Shown piece after piece: positions 8,117 through 16,471 of a DNA stretch of 64,000 nt. The notes under the pieces are model-generated. The model was not told the DNA's origin. It did not search any database and worked only from the letters and a program-made list of their open reading frames with translations. Within the stretch, counting starts at the first letter, position 1; every line of letters begins with the position of its first letter. The translations under genes and the position numbers were made by a program. This DNA comes from an uncultured Lachnospiraceae bacterium (lineage in GTDB: Bacteria; Bacillota; Clostridia; Lachnospirales; Lachnospiraceae): the NCBI GenBank assembly GCA_910586705.1, contig CAJUJK010000015.1, positions 1 through 64,000 on the forward strand, given 5' to 3'.

Positions 8117-9745
8117 ATGCTGAAAGTTTTTTTAGTGGAGGATGAGAGTATCGTCCGGGAGGGGCTGCGGGATAACATACCGTGGCAGCAGTACGGCTAT
8201 GAGTTTGTGGGGGAGGCGAGCGACGGGGAGATGGCGCTGCCGCTCATACAGAAGACAAAGCCCGACGTGCTGCTTACGGATATCAAAATGCCCTTTATGG
8301 ACGGGCTGTCCCTGAGCAAGCTCGTCCATCAGGAATTTCCCGACATGAAGATCATCATTATCAGCGGTTATGATGATTTTGAGTATGCCCGCGGCGCGAT
8401 TCTGGTCGGGGCGGAGCAGTATCTTTTGAAGCCCATCACGAGGGCGGCTATGCAGAAGGTGCTGGCGGAGCTTAAGACAAAGATAGAGACGGAGCGGGAG
8501 CAGAAAAATTATCAGGAAAAGTTCCAGAGCGAGGCGAGAGAGTACGAGCAGTTTTCCCGGACGGATTTCTTTGTCAAAGTGTTTGAGGGGCGTATGCCGG
8601 TGCAGGATATGTATGAGGAGGCGGCAAAGCTGTCCCTGAAAATAAACGCGCCCTGTTACAACATTTTGTTGTTTAATTTGCAGGAAAAGCGTACCGCGGA
8701 AAGCCGGGGCACGGAGTCCGAAGGGTTTGCCAGAAAGCGGGAGGAGCTTCTGCACTATTTTATCCGCTATCCCGAAAATCTGGTTTTTCGGTGGAATGTG
8801 AATACTTACGGTGTGCTGATCAAGGGAAGCCCGGCACAGATGCAGGAGCTTGGCGCAAGGTGTCTGGAAAACGTGGAGCGCATCTGCCATCCGGCGGAAG
8901 AGTTCCTTGACTGGTATGTGGCGCTGGGGGAGCCGGTGGAACGCTTAAGCCTTCTGGCGGAGTGTTACAGCAAGGTGAATCATCTTTTCGCGTACCGTTT
9001 TTTGAGACCGCAGCTGCATGTCTTTACCGGGGAGACGATGGGAAAAATGATTCCAGAGAAGGAGGAGGGCGGCAGCATCAGGGATATTGATCCGGCGAAG
9101 ATGGAGGCGGAGCTGATCCGTGACTTTTTGCTGCAGGGCGCGAGGGATGAGGTCGCGGATTTCGTGGAGAACTATCTGCTGGCGGTGGGCGAGGCGCTGC
9201 AGTCGGCAATGTTCCGCAATTATCTGACGCTGCATGTCTATTTCACGGCGGTTTCCTACGTGGAGTCCCTTGGCTGCGGCAGAGAGGAGTTTTTGCAGCT
9301 TCTCAATGACGGCGGACTGACGCCGGAAGGGCAGTACGACGAGGACGCGCTGCCGGACTATCTTTGTGGGCTGATGGAGAGGGCGATGGAACTTCGCGAC
9401 AGGGAGTCGGACAACCAGAGCAAACACATTTTGAAGAAAGCGCTCTCTTATATAGAAGAAAACTATTCACAGGAGTCCCTTTCCCTGAATTCTGTGGCGG
9501 GGGAGGTCAACGTCAGCGCCAACTATTTCAGTGCGATTTTCTCACGGGCGATGCAGGTGACCTTCGTGGAGTATGTGACGGGTAAGCGCATGGACAAGGC
9601 GAAAAAACTCCTGCGCCAGACCCAGATGCACACCGGCGAGATCGCCATGGAAGTAGGATACAAGGATCCGCACTACTTCAGTTTTGTGTTCAAAAAGACG
9701 CAGGGCTGCACGCCGAGGGAGTACAGAGCCGGCGGGAAGACCTGA
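8117..9745 (+). CDS. YesN-type response regulator with AraC DNA-binding domain
   Basis: A 542-residue regulator with an N-terminal receiver domain (acidic pocket E8/D9, phospho-acceptor D55 in LLTDIKMPF, conserved K105 in YLLKP), a long middle region, and a C-terminal AraC/XylS double helix-turn-helix (about 435-540) ending in the classic EVGYKDPHYFSFVFKK and TPREYR motifs. It completes the two-component system begun by the kinase at 5556 and most likely activates the importer genes that start at 11290. A 61-bp gap separates it from the sensor-protein gene, and GGGAG precedes ATG 8117. Regulators of this class normally act as phosphorylation-dependent activators of sugar uptake genes. Confidence 0.93.
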   Translation: MLKVFLVEDESIVREGLRDNIPWQQYGYEFVGEASDGEMALPLIQKTKPDVLLTDIKMPFMDGLSLSKLVHQEFPDMKIIIISGYDDFEYARGAILVGAEQYLLKPITRAAMQKVLAELKTKIETEREQKNYQEKFQSEAREYEQFSRTDFFVKVFEGRMPVQDMYEEAAKLSLKINAPCYNILLFNLQEKRTAESRGTESEGFARKREELLHYFIRYPENLVFRWNVNTYGVLIKGSPAQMQELGARCLENVERICHPAEEFLDWYVALGEPVERLSLLAECYSKVNHLFAYRFLRPQLHVFTGETMGKMIPEKEEGGSIRDIDPAKMEAELIRDFLLQGARDEVADFVENYLLAVGEALQSAMFRNYLTLHVYFTAVSYVESLGCGREEFLQLLNDGGLTPEGQYDEDALPDYLCGLMERAMELRDRESDNQSKHILKKALSYIEENYSQESLSLNSVAGEVNVSANYFSAIFSRAMQVTFVEYVTGKRMDKAKKLLRQTQMHTGEIAMEVGYKDPHYFSFVFKKTQGCTPREYRAGGKT

Positions 9746-9793
9746 GAATGGTTCCCAAGGCGCGCTGTAAAGTTCCGGGCGCACGGCAAAGGT

Positions 9794-10876
9794 TCATAGG
9801 TGGGCGGGACCGTCGCTCTCTTTTCTTATCAGTTCCCACGGGATTTCCTGTGAGACGACGGGAATGCCCTGCAGCATCCGTATCATGGTTTCTGCCACGC
9901 AGTTTCCCATCTCGTGCGGCTTGTGGGTCAGGGTGGTGATGCGGACTTTGCTCAATTCGCTTAAGTAAGTGTTGTCAAAGCAGACCACGGAAACATCGCG
10001 GGGCACCCGGATGCCGGCGTAGGAGAGCTCTTTCATCAGCCAGTAGGCGATTTCGTCATTGTAGCAGATGACGGCGGTGCAGTCGGCAAGGCGCTCCCTG
10101 ATATAGGTGGCAAGGAACCGGCTGTCCTGCTTTTTCTCAAGCCCCTCCACATCTGTGCTCTGAAACCAGCCCACATTTCTGTCGGAAAGCTCCACATTCT
10201 GGTCACGCAGACAGCAGAAAGCGCCAAAATAGCGTTCCGGGCCCTGCTTGTCGTCCATTTTAAAGATACAGGCGATACGGCGGTGCCCCAGTTCCGTCAG
10301 ATGGCTTGCCAGAAGGTAGCCTCCGTAATAGTTGTCATCCTTGATGCAGATTTCGTCCGGCAGCTCATCATATTTATTATGTAGAAACAGAAGTTTGGTT
10401 CCTGCGGCTTTCAGCTTTTCATAGAGATCGGCATTTGGGGTGGGGAGTGCGCTCTTCGACCCTTCCGCGATCAGCCCCCGGGGCGGGGAATCCAGCAGGG
10501 AAAGCAGAAGGTGTCTCTCCCGGGAGGTATCGTTATCCGTGGGATGCACCTTTAACTGATAGCTTTTGGCGGCGAGCGCCGTGCGGATATCGGTCAGCAG
10601 ATGGGGGTAAATATATTCCTGACTGCTGGCGACCAGAATGGGAATCAGGTTCCGGTCTGTGTCGGGGGAAAGTCCTGTTGCGTAGGAGCCGCTGCCCTGA
10701 CGGCTTTCGATCAGCCCCTGTTTTTTGAGCAGAGAGAGGGCGGCGCGGACAGTCTGGCGGCTGACCCGGTACTGTTCGGCGATATCGGTCTCTGTGGGAA
10801 GCGCGGTGATCCCTTCCTTTAAATTCCGGGAAATCAGTTCCGTAAGCTGTTCCGAAAGTGTTTCGTATTTGTTCAT
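9794..10876 (-). CDS. GntR-LacI (AraR-type) sugar-responsive repressor
   Basis: 360 residues: a GntR winged helix at the N-terminus (YRVSRQTVRAALSLLKKQG, then the QGSGSY wing) fused to a LacI/ribose-binding-like effector domain. This is the AraR arrangement. ATG 10876 has AAAGGAG upstream; an in-frame ATG at 10903 has none. It is transcribed away from the importer operon that begins 414 bp further on, so the divergent region should carry its operators. It is related to, but clearly different from, the AraR at 42324, suggesting different ligands. Its likely role is to repress the importer until the sugar binds, adding a second control layer to the two-component system. Confidence 0.88.
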   Translation of the reverse strand: MNKYETLSEQLTELISRNLKEGITALPTETDIAEQYRVSRQTVRAALSLLKKQGLIESRQGSGSYATGLSPDTDRNLIPILVASSQEYIYPHLLTDIRTALAAKSYQLKVHPTDNDTSRERHLLLSLLDSPPRGLIAEGSKSALPTPNADLYEKLKAAGTKLLFLHNKYDELPDEICIKDDNYYGGYLLASHLTELGHRRIACIFKMDDKQGPERYFGAFCCLRDQNVELSDRNVGWFQSTDVEGLEKKQDSRFLATYIRERLADCTAVICYNDEIAYWLMKELSYAGIRVPRDVSVVCFDNTYLSELSKVRITTLTHKPHEMGNCVAETMIRMLQGIPVVSQEIPWELIRKESDGPAHL

Positions 10877-10966
10877 AGTAAAAAAATCTCCTTTTTTGTT
10901 CATGGTTTATTAACAAATTACATCAAATTTATTCATAAATTTTGCCCCGATCGGAAAAAAACATCT

Positions 10967-10988
10967 CTTATCAGCCGCTTCTGATAAG
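10967..10988. repeat. Inverted repeat in divergent control region
   Basis: Perfect 8-bp inverted repeat CTTATCAG-N6-CTGATAAG between the divergent repressor and importer genes. It could be an operator or a terminator-like hairpin; no T-tract follows. Confidence 0.45.
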
Positions 10989-11105
10989 ATTGACTATAAA
11001 CAGAACATGGGCAAATGTGGAAAATCTACTGGTAAAATCCATAAAAAAGAAACCAAATCATAAAAAAATACCCTAAATTTTTATATTTGTATTATTCTTT
11101 TTTAT

Positions 11106-11121
11106 TATAACACAAATTTGT
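11106..11121 (+). promoter_or_regulatory. Candidate -10 box with overlapping palindromic operator
   Basis: TATAAC (11106-11111) is followed at once by the perfect palindrome ACAAATTTGT (11112-11121), whose TTTGT/ACAAA halves match those of AraR-family operators. A repressor bound there would cover the start of transcription. No good -35 box is visible, which fits a promoter needing an activator such as the YesN-type regulator. Downstream the leader can fold: CCAAAATGCAC at 11136 has complements near 11156 and 11178, and CCACCCC (11226) pairs with GGGGTGG (11254). Confidence 0.45.
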
Positions 11122-11289
11122 ATTGTTGAACCCATCCAAAATGCACAAAAGGATGATTTTGGGTGTTGAACTGCGTCGTGCATTTTGCTAAAGTGTTCTC
11201 AGGGACGGGGAAACAAGAAATCCCGCCACCCCAAAAACATATCTTCCACCACAGGGGTGGGAGAGACCATGAAAGGGAGGAAACAAAAA

Positions 11290-12378
11290 ATGAAGAAAAA
11301 AATGGCAGTTTTACTGACAGGCGCTATGGTAATGGCTACTCTGGCAGGCTGTGGCGGCGGCGAGGCAGCTCCGGCAGCAACTGAGCCCGCAGCAGAGGCG
11401 CCTGCAGCAGAAGAGGCACCCGCGGCAGAGGAAGCTCCGGCAGCAGAGGAAGCACCTGCAGAGGAAGAGGCACCCGCTGAGGAGGCTGAGGCACCTGCAG
11501 CAAGCGGCGAGCTGATCACACTTGGTATCATCAACAACGATCCTAACGAGTCCGGTTACCGTACCGCTAACGATGCAGATCTGAAGGCTACCTTCACAGA
11601 GGAGAACGGCTACTCCGCATCCTTCGCTTACAGCATGAAGAATGACGAGCAGATCGCAGCAGCTCAGAAGTTCATTCAGGACGGCGTTGACTACCTGCTT
11701 CTCTCCGCAGCTGATACATCAGGCTGGGATTCCGTACTGACAGATGCTCAGGACGCAGGCGTTCAGGTTATCCTGTTCGACCGTACCATCGACGCAGACG
11801 AGAGCCTTTACCTTGCATCCATCGTATCCGATATGGACAAAGAGGGTGAGACCGCTGTTAACTGGCTTGCAGATCAGGGTCTTGAGACTTACAACATCAT
11901 CCACCTTCAGGGCGTGATGGGTTCCGCAGCACAGGAAGGCCGCAGCGGCGCTCTTCAGGCTAAAGCAGATGCAGAAGCTAACTGGAACATCGTTGAGCAG
12001 CAGACCGCTGAGTGGAATGCAGAGAATGCACAGCAGATCGTTCAGTCCGTAATCAGCTCTGGTAAAGAGTTCAACGTAATCTACGCTGAGAACGACGATA
12101 TGGCTAAGGGCGCAGTTGCAGCTCTGGATGCAGCTAACATCTCTCACGGCGTTGGCAAGGACGTTATCGTAATGGGCTTTGACTGCAACAAGTGGGCTCT
12201 GGAAGAGCTGCTGGCAGGCAACTGGAACTACGATGGTCAGTGTAATCCTTTCCAGGCTTCTTACATCGACGATGTAATCAAGAATGGTGCACCTGCTGAG
12301 AAGACAATCATCATGGATGAGAAGGGTTTCGATGCAACAACCATCACACAGGAAGATGTAGACAAGTACGGCATCTAG
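11290..12378 (+). CDS. ytfQ: Sugar ABC transporter substrate-binding lipoprotein (YtfQ-type)
   Basis: A 362-residue lipoprotein: basic n-region, hydrophobic core, lipobox LAGC with the lipidated cysteine at 21, then about 50 residues of Ala/Pro/Glu low-complexity spacer and a Peripla_BP_4 domain from about residue 77. The domain has the sugar-contacting features of the galactofuranose/ribose group, such as DPNESGYRTAN, ILFDRTID and YAENDDMAKGA. The in-frame upstream extension is rejected because ATG 11290 has a GGGAGG site and begins the signal peptide. Codon use is strongly biased (GCA, TAC, GAC), as in highly expressed genes. It supplies the capture subunit for the ATPase and two permeases downstream. 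The exact sugar is not certain. Confidence 0.9.
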   Translation: MKKKMAVLLTGAMVMATLAGCGGGEAAPAATEPAAEAPAAEEAPAAEEAPAAEEAPAEEEAPAEEAEAPAASGELITLGIINNDPNESGYRTANDADLKATFTEENGYSASFAYSMKNDEQIAAAQKFIQDGVDYLLLSAADTSGWDSVLTDAQDAGVQVILFDRTIDADESLYLASIVSDMDKEGETAVNWLADQGLETYNIIHLQGVMGSAAQEGRSGALQAKADAEANWNIVEQQTAEWNAENAQQIVQSVISSGKEFNVIYAENDDMAKGAVAALDAANISHGVGKDVIVMGFDCNKWALEELLAGNWNYDGQCNPFQASYIDDVIKNGAPAEKTIIMDEKGFDATTITQEDVDKYGI

Positions 12379-12380
12379 TA

Positions 12381-12430
12381 GCTGCGCAAGGAAATCAAGC
12401 GGCGCGAAGCGGCATTTGATTTCCGGCAGC
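12381..12430 (+). terminator. Long stem-loop after the binding-protein gene
   Basis: GCTGC and GGAAATCAA pair with TTGATTTCC and GCAGC around a GC-rich loop, two bases after the ytfQ stop. Stem-loops here commonly protect or terminate the binding-protein message, giving it excess over the permease genes. Confidence 0.55.
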
Positions 12431-12438
12431 ACTAACGA

Positions 12439-12487
12439 GAAAGCGTTCGACGAAGTCGAACAGGGAGCGTCGAAGACGCGGGCTTTC
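12439..12487. repeat. Three-way-junction structured element, copy 1
   Basis: GAAAGC (12439-12444) pairs with GCTTTC (12482-12487). Inside lie two perfect hairpins with GAA loops, GTTCGAC/GTCGAAC (12445-12461) and GCGTC/GACGC (12467-12479), joined by AGGGA. A second element of the same layout occurs at 43594-43641, with matching linker and right flank, so this looks like a dispersed structured repeat. Confidence 0.6.
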
Positions 12488-12498
12488 GAGTGAATCGT

Positions 12499-12527
12499 TT
12501 GCTGTGAAATAAAAAATATGTTATAAT
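12499..12527 (+). promoter_or_regulatory. Candidate internal promoter
   Basis: TTGCTG (12499-12504), a 17-bp spacer and a perfect TATAAT (12522-12527). Transcription would begin at about 12534, right at the base of the next hairpin. Confidence 0.5.
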
Positions 12528-12534
12528 GTATAAG

Positions 12535-12573
12535 ACGAGCGCGGCGCAGCGAAAAGCCTGCCCGCGCTCGTTT
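12535..12573 (+). terminator. Hairpin at the predicted transcription start (attenuator-like)
   Basis: A 10-bp GC-rich stem, ACGAGCGCGG with CCGCGCTCGT, followed by a short TTT. It lies between the internal promoter and the ATPase gene and may terminate, attenuate or cap the transcript. Confidence 0.5.
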
Positions 12574-12614
12574 GCACGAAAAAAACTATAATAATTTGGG
12601 AGGTGGACCTGAGA

Positions 12615-14129
12615 GTGGAAGGAAATGTTGTATTAAAAATGAGAAACATTCACAAGATCTTCCCCGGCGTGCACGCCCTGCAAGGTGTAGATTTTACGCT
12701 TCGCAAGGGTGAAATTCATGCGCTGATGGGGGAGAACGGCGCCGGGAAATCGACGTTGATCAAGGTTCTTACCGGGGTTTACGGCAAGGAGGACGGAGAA
12801 ATCTTCTTAGACGGCACAGAGGGCGCGGTTGCGATTCACTCGCCTCAGGATGCGCAGAATATGGGCATCTCTACCGTGTATCAGGAGATCACGCTCTGCC
12901 CGAATCTGACTGTGGCGGAGAATATGTTTATTGGCCGTACGGCTGGCGCAGTACAGAACTGGAAAAAGATGAACGCTGACACGGACAAAATTCTGCAGTC
13001 CCTGCAGATTCCCGCGAAAGCGGCGCAGCAGCTCGGTACCTGTTCTCTGGCGGTGCAGCAGATGATCGCTATCGCGCGTGCGGTTGACATGGAATGTAAG
13101 GTTCTGATTCTGGATGAGCCTACTTCCTCTCTGGATGAGCAGGAAGTTGAGAAACTCTTTAAGCTGATGCGGGATCTCCGCGCCAAGGGCGTAGGCATTA
13201 TCTTTGTCACACACTTCTTAGAGCAGGTGTATGAGGTCTGCGACAGGATTACCGTTATGAGAGACGGTAAGCTTGTGGGCGAATATGAAATTGAAAATCT
13301 GCCCCGCGTACAGCTGGTGTCCAAGATGCTCGGTAAAGAGGTGGATGATCTTTCTGACATCAAGAGCGAGGTTAAGACATTTGACGCAGGGAAGGATGCA
13401 GTTCCCGTGCTGGAGGCGGAAGGCCTTGTCAGCAGTGCGGGTATCAAGCCTTTCGATTTCCATATCAACAAGGGCGAGGTAAACGGCTTTACCGGGCTTC
13501 TCGGTTCCGGGCGAAGTGAGTGTGTGCGCGCCATCTTTGGTGCGGATCGTGTGACCGGCGGAAAAGTAAAGATGGGCGGCAAGGACGTAAAGATTGCGAA
13601 GCCGCTTGACGCCATGAAGAACGGCATCGCGTATCTGCCCGAAGACCGTAAGGTGGACGGTATCATAGGAGACCTTTCCGTGCGTGACAATATTATTCTG
13701 GCGCAGCAGGTGCTTAAGGGCTTCTTCAAACCTTTCTCCAAGGCGGAAGCAAACAAGGTTGCGGACGAATACATAAAACTTCTGAATATTAAGACAGCTT
13801 CCAAGGACACCCCGATCAAGTCTCTTTCCGGCGGTAACCAGCAGAAGGTTATTCTGGCGAGATGGCTTTTCACCCATCCCGAATATCTGATTCTGGATGA
13901 GCCTACCCGTGGTATCGACGTGGGTACGAAGGTCGATATCCAGAAGCTGGTGCTGAAACTGGCGTCCGAGGGTATGAGCGTAACCTTTATTTCTTCGGAG
14001 CTTGACGAGATGCTCAGAACCTGTTCCCGTCTGATCGTCATGCGCGACCGCAAGGCAGTTGGCGAGCTGACAGGCGATGATCTGAATCAGGGTACGGTTA
14101 TGAATACGATTGCGGGAGGTGACAAATAA
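12615..14129 (+). CDS. ytfR: Sugar ABC transporter ATP-binding protein, two NBDs (YtfR-type)
   Basis: About 504 residues with two fused ABC nucleotide-binding domains, as in RbsA, XylG and YtfR. Domain 1 has Walker A GENGAGKST (about 39-47) and Walker B VLILDEPTSS, with a degenerate signature SLAVQQ. Domain 2 has an altered P-loop (GLLGSGRSE), signature SLSGGNQQKV and Walker B LILDEPTRGID, the usual asymmetry of the family. It energises the two permeases that follow without gaps. The start is ambiguous: GGGAGG at 12597-12602 sits directly before GTG 12603, so GTG 12615 is preferred. TTG 12627 is another possibility. Confidence 0.92.
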   Translation: MEGNVVLKMRNIHKIFPGVHALQGVDFTLRKGEIHALMGENGAGKSTLIKVLTGVYGKEDGEIFLDGTEGAVAIHSPQDAQNMGISTVYQEITLCPNLTVAENMFIGRTAGAVQNWKKMNADTDKILQSLQIPAKAAQQLGTCSLAVQQMIAIARAVDMECKVLILDEPTSSLDEQEVEKLFKLMRDLRAKGVGIIFVTHFLEQVYEVCDRITVMRDGKLVGEYEIENLPRVQLVSKMLGKEVDDLSDIKSEVKTFDAGKDAVPVLEAEGLVSSAGIKPFDFHINKGEVNGFTGLLGSGRSECVRAIFGADRVTGGKVKMGGKDVKIAKPLDAMKNGIAYLPEDRKVDGIIGDLSVRDNIILAQQVLKGFFKPFSKAEANKVADEYIKLLNIKTASKDTPIKSLSGGNQQKVILARWLFTHPEYLILDEPTRGIDVGTKVDIQKLVLKLASEGMSVTFISSELDEMLRTCSRLIVMRDRKAVGELTGDDLNQGTVMNTIAGGDK

Positions 14130-15215
14130 ATGGCAAACAGTGAAAAAACATCTGGGGCAGGTTTTTTAAAGAATCTTGTCAGAAATCAGTGTTTTATCCC
14201 GGTTGCGGCGCTTTTGCTGCTGGCGGTTTTCAACCTGATTGCAGATCCTTCTTTCTTCAGAATTACATTGGGTTACAACAGCGCGGGGAATCCGGTGCTG
14301 TCCGGCTTTATCATCGACATTATCAATAACGGTTCTGAGCTGGCGATTCTGGCGATCGGCATGACGCTTGTAACAGCGGCTTCCGGCGGACAGGATATCA
14401 GCGTGGGCGCTGCGATCGCCATTGCGGGCAGCGTGGTTTTACGGGTGCTTTGCGGCGGAAATGCCCGTCCCGAAACCCTGCAGGCTCCTATCATCGTAGC
14501 GTTTCTGGTGGCTTGCGTGGTGGCAATGCTCTTTGGCGCATTCAACGGCGTGCTGGTGGCTTATTTCAAGATCCAGCCTATGATCGCGACGCTGATTCTG
14601 TATACGGCGGGACGTTCCATTGCGGCATGGATTAACAACAATGAGCTCCCCGTTATCAGCGATCCCAAGTTTGCTTATTTCGGCGGGTTTATTCCGGGGA
14701 TACCGATCCCGACGCCCTGCTTTATCGCGATTGCATGTATGGTTGTGATCGGTATTGTGCTGAAAGTGACAAATCTGCGGCTGTACACGCAGGCGGTTGG
14801 TATCAATCAGAGTTCGTCTAAGTTAAACGGTCTGAACCCCGAGATGATCAAAGTGCTGGCTTTCGTGATTCTGGGCTTGTGTGTGGCGGTTGCGGGATTG
14901 ATTAAGGTAAGCCGTGTGTCTTCCATCAACTACTCCGTTATCGCGAAGGATATTGAGATGGATGCGATCCTTGCCGTTGCTCTCGGCGGTAACGCGCTTT
15001 CCGGCGGTAAGTTCAATATGGCGTCTTCCATTATCGGCGCGTTTGTAATCCAGTGCCTGACGACGACACTTTACAAATTTGGAGTTTCCTCAACAGCGCT
15101 TCCCGCCTACAAAGCGGTAGTGGTTATCCTGCTGGTAGTTGTCAGCGCGCCTACTGTGAGAGAGTACTTCAATAAGATTACACAAAAAATGAAACTGAGC
15201 AAGGAGGTGGCTTGA
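14130..15215 (+). CDS. ytfT: Sugar ABC transporter permease (YtfT-type)
   Basis: A 361-residue BPD_transp_2 permease with about ten hydrophobic helices. Conserved features include the GGQDISVGA loop after the second helix region, GAFNGVLVAYFKIQPMIATL and the C-terminal DAILAVALGGNALSGGKFN coupling segment. ATG 14130 follows the ATPase stop directly, so translation is coupled. It forms the membrane channel together with the second permease; importers of this group use two different permease genes, as ytfT and yjfF do in Escherichia coli. Confidence 0.92.
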   Translation: MANSEKTSGAGFLKNLVRNQCFIPVAALLLLAVFNLIADPSFFRITLGYNSAGNPVLSGFIIDIINNGSELAILAIGMTLVTAASGGQDISVGAAIAIAGSVVLRVLCGGNARPETLQAPIIVAFLVACVVAMLFGAFNGVLVAYFKIQPMIATLILYTAGRSIAAWINNNELPVISDPKFAYFGGFIPGIPIPTPCFIAIACMVVIGIVLKVTNLRLYTQAVGINQSSSKLNGLNPEMIKVLAFVILGLCVAVAGLIKVSRVSSINYSVIAKDIEMDAILAVALGGNALSGGKFNMASSIIGAFVIQCLTTTLYKFGVSSTALPAYKAVVVILLVVVSAPTVREYFNKITQKMKLSKEVA

Positions 15216-15216
15216 G

Positions 15217-16284
15217 ATGGCAAAGACAGATAAGAGTAATGCATCTACGGGCAAGGGTCTCGGCGCGAAACTGGCGGGCATGACCGACACCAACCTGCTC
15301 CTCACGATTACAATTGCCGTATTTTTCCTGCTGTACATAGGTGCAATGGTTTTTCTTCGGTCGGGATTTTTAAAGCCGCAGACTTTCTTTAATATTTTAA
15401 ATGCCAATGCGGCGCTGATCATTCTTGCCTGTGGCATGAGCCTTGTTATGATTACCGGCGGAATCGATATTTCCGTGGGCGGCGTGACGGCTCTCGTGAG
15501 CATGTGCTGCGCAGTTTATCTTGACTACAAAGGCGGCAACGTATTTATGGCAGCTGTTATCGCGATTCTGATCGGTCTGGCATTCGGTGCATTTCAGGGC
15601 GCTCTTGTGGCGTATCTGGACATCCAGCCTTTCATTGTTACACTGGCGGGTATGTTCTTTGCGAGAGGTATGACAACGATTGTTAACACCTCACCTTTCA
15701 ACGTGGAGAACGAGGCGTTTGTAGCATTGAAGATGACCCGTGTGAATGTGCCCGGTCTCGGCTCTGTGAATAAGCTTGGCAAATATGTGCCTGCTTATGT
15801 GGAGATCGGCGTGCTGGTAGCGCTTCTGGTAGTGATCGTAATGTTCGTAATGCTCCGCTGGATGAAGCTGGGACGTAACTTCTACGCAGTCGGCGGAAAC
15901 AAGCAGAGCGCATTGATGCTCGGTATCAACGTGAAGAGAACGAAGTTCCTCTCCCACTTGATCTGTGGGCTTCTGGCAGGTATCGGCGGTTTCGTCTACT
16001 TCCTGCATGTAGGTTCCGGTTCTCCCTCTCATGCGTCGGGCGCGGAGATGGACGCAATCGCATCCTCCATTATCGGCGGCACCATGCTGACAGGCGGTGT
16101 AGGTAATGTGCTTGGTACATTCTTCGGCGTGCTCTCTCTGAACACGATTCAGAATATCGTATCCTCCGTCGGATTTGATGAAGCATGGTGGACCGGTATC
16201 ACAAAAGCAGTTATGCTCTGCCTGTTCCTTGTGGTTCAGAGCGTGGTTATGTCCGTGAGAAAGAAGAGAAATGCGGCGAACTAA
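15217..16284 (+). CDS. yjfF: Sugar ABC transporter permease (YjfF-type)
   Basis: A 355-residue BPD_transp_2 permease, the second of the pair and last gene of the importer operon. It has the family signature GGIDISVGGVTALV, the LDIQPFIVTLAGMFFARG helix and the MDAIASSIIGGTMLTGGVG coupling segment. The start overlaps the region of the ytfT stop (one-base gap), with GGAGG just upstream. A strong terminator follows. Together with YtfQ, YtfR and YtfT this gives a complete importer for a monosaccharide, probably a furanose-form hexose or pentose. Confidence 0.92.
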   Translation: MAKTDKSNASTGKGLGAKLAGMTDTNLLLTITIAVFFLLYIGAMVFLRSGFLKPQTFFNILNANAALIILACGMSLVMITGGIDISVGGVTALVSMCCAVYLDYKGGNVFMAAVIAILIGLAFGAFQGALVAYLDIQPFIVTLAGMFFARGMTTIVNTSPFNVENEAFVALKMTRVNVPGLGSVNKLGKYVPAYVEIGVLVALLVVIVMFVMLRWMKLGRNFYAVGGNKQSALMLGINVKRTKFLSHLICGLLAGIGGFVYFLHVGSGSPSHASGAEMDAIASSIIGGTMLTGGVGNVLGTFFGVLSLNTIQNIVSSVGFDEAWWTGITKAVMLCLFLVVQSVVMSVRKKRNAAN

Positions 16285-16299
16285 AAGATAAAGAAGAGA

Positions 16300-16340
16300 A
16301 ACTGCCGGGTGGACGAAATGTGCCGCCCGGCAGTTTTTTG
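16300..16340 (+). terminator. Rho-independent terminator of the importer operon
   Basis: A 13-bp stem AACTGCCGGGTGG with its complement (one G-U pair), followed by TTTTT. Confidence 0.85.
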
Positions 16341-16410
16341 ATGGGATGACGGAAGCTTCCCGGGTCAATGTAAAAAACGGAATTTCGTATATAATTTTTA
16401 CCATTATCTA

Positions 16411-16439
16411 TTGACAGAGGATTTTGTGTCATGTATACT
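16411..16439 (+). promoter_or_regulatory. Promoter of the first Uma2 gene
   Basis: TTGACA (16411-16416), 17-bp spacer, TATACT (16434-16439): one base off consensus. Transcription would start about 25 bp before ATG 16472. Confidence 0.7.
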
Positions 16440-16471
16440 CGGAGATACGAATCTGGAAAGAGGAAACAGGG

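Noticed and set aside
12881..14053. A 390-codon frame antisense to the sugar ATPase gene.
   Set aside because: Serine/arginine-rich shadow of a gene with intact Walker and signature motifs.
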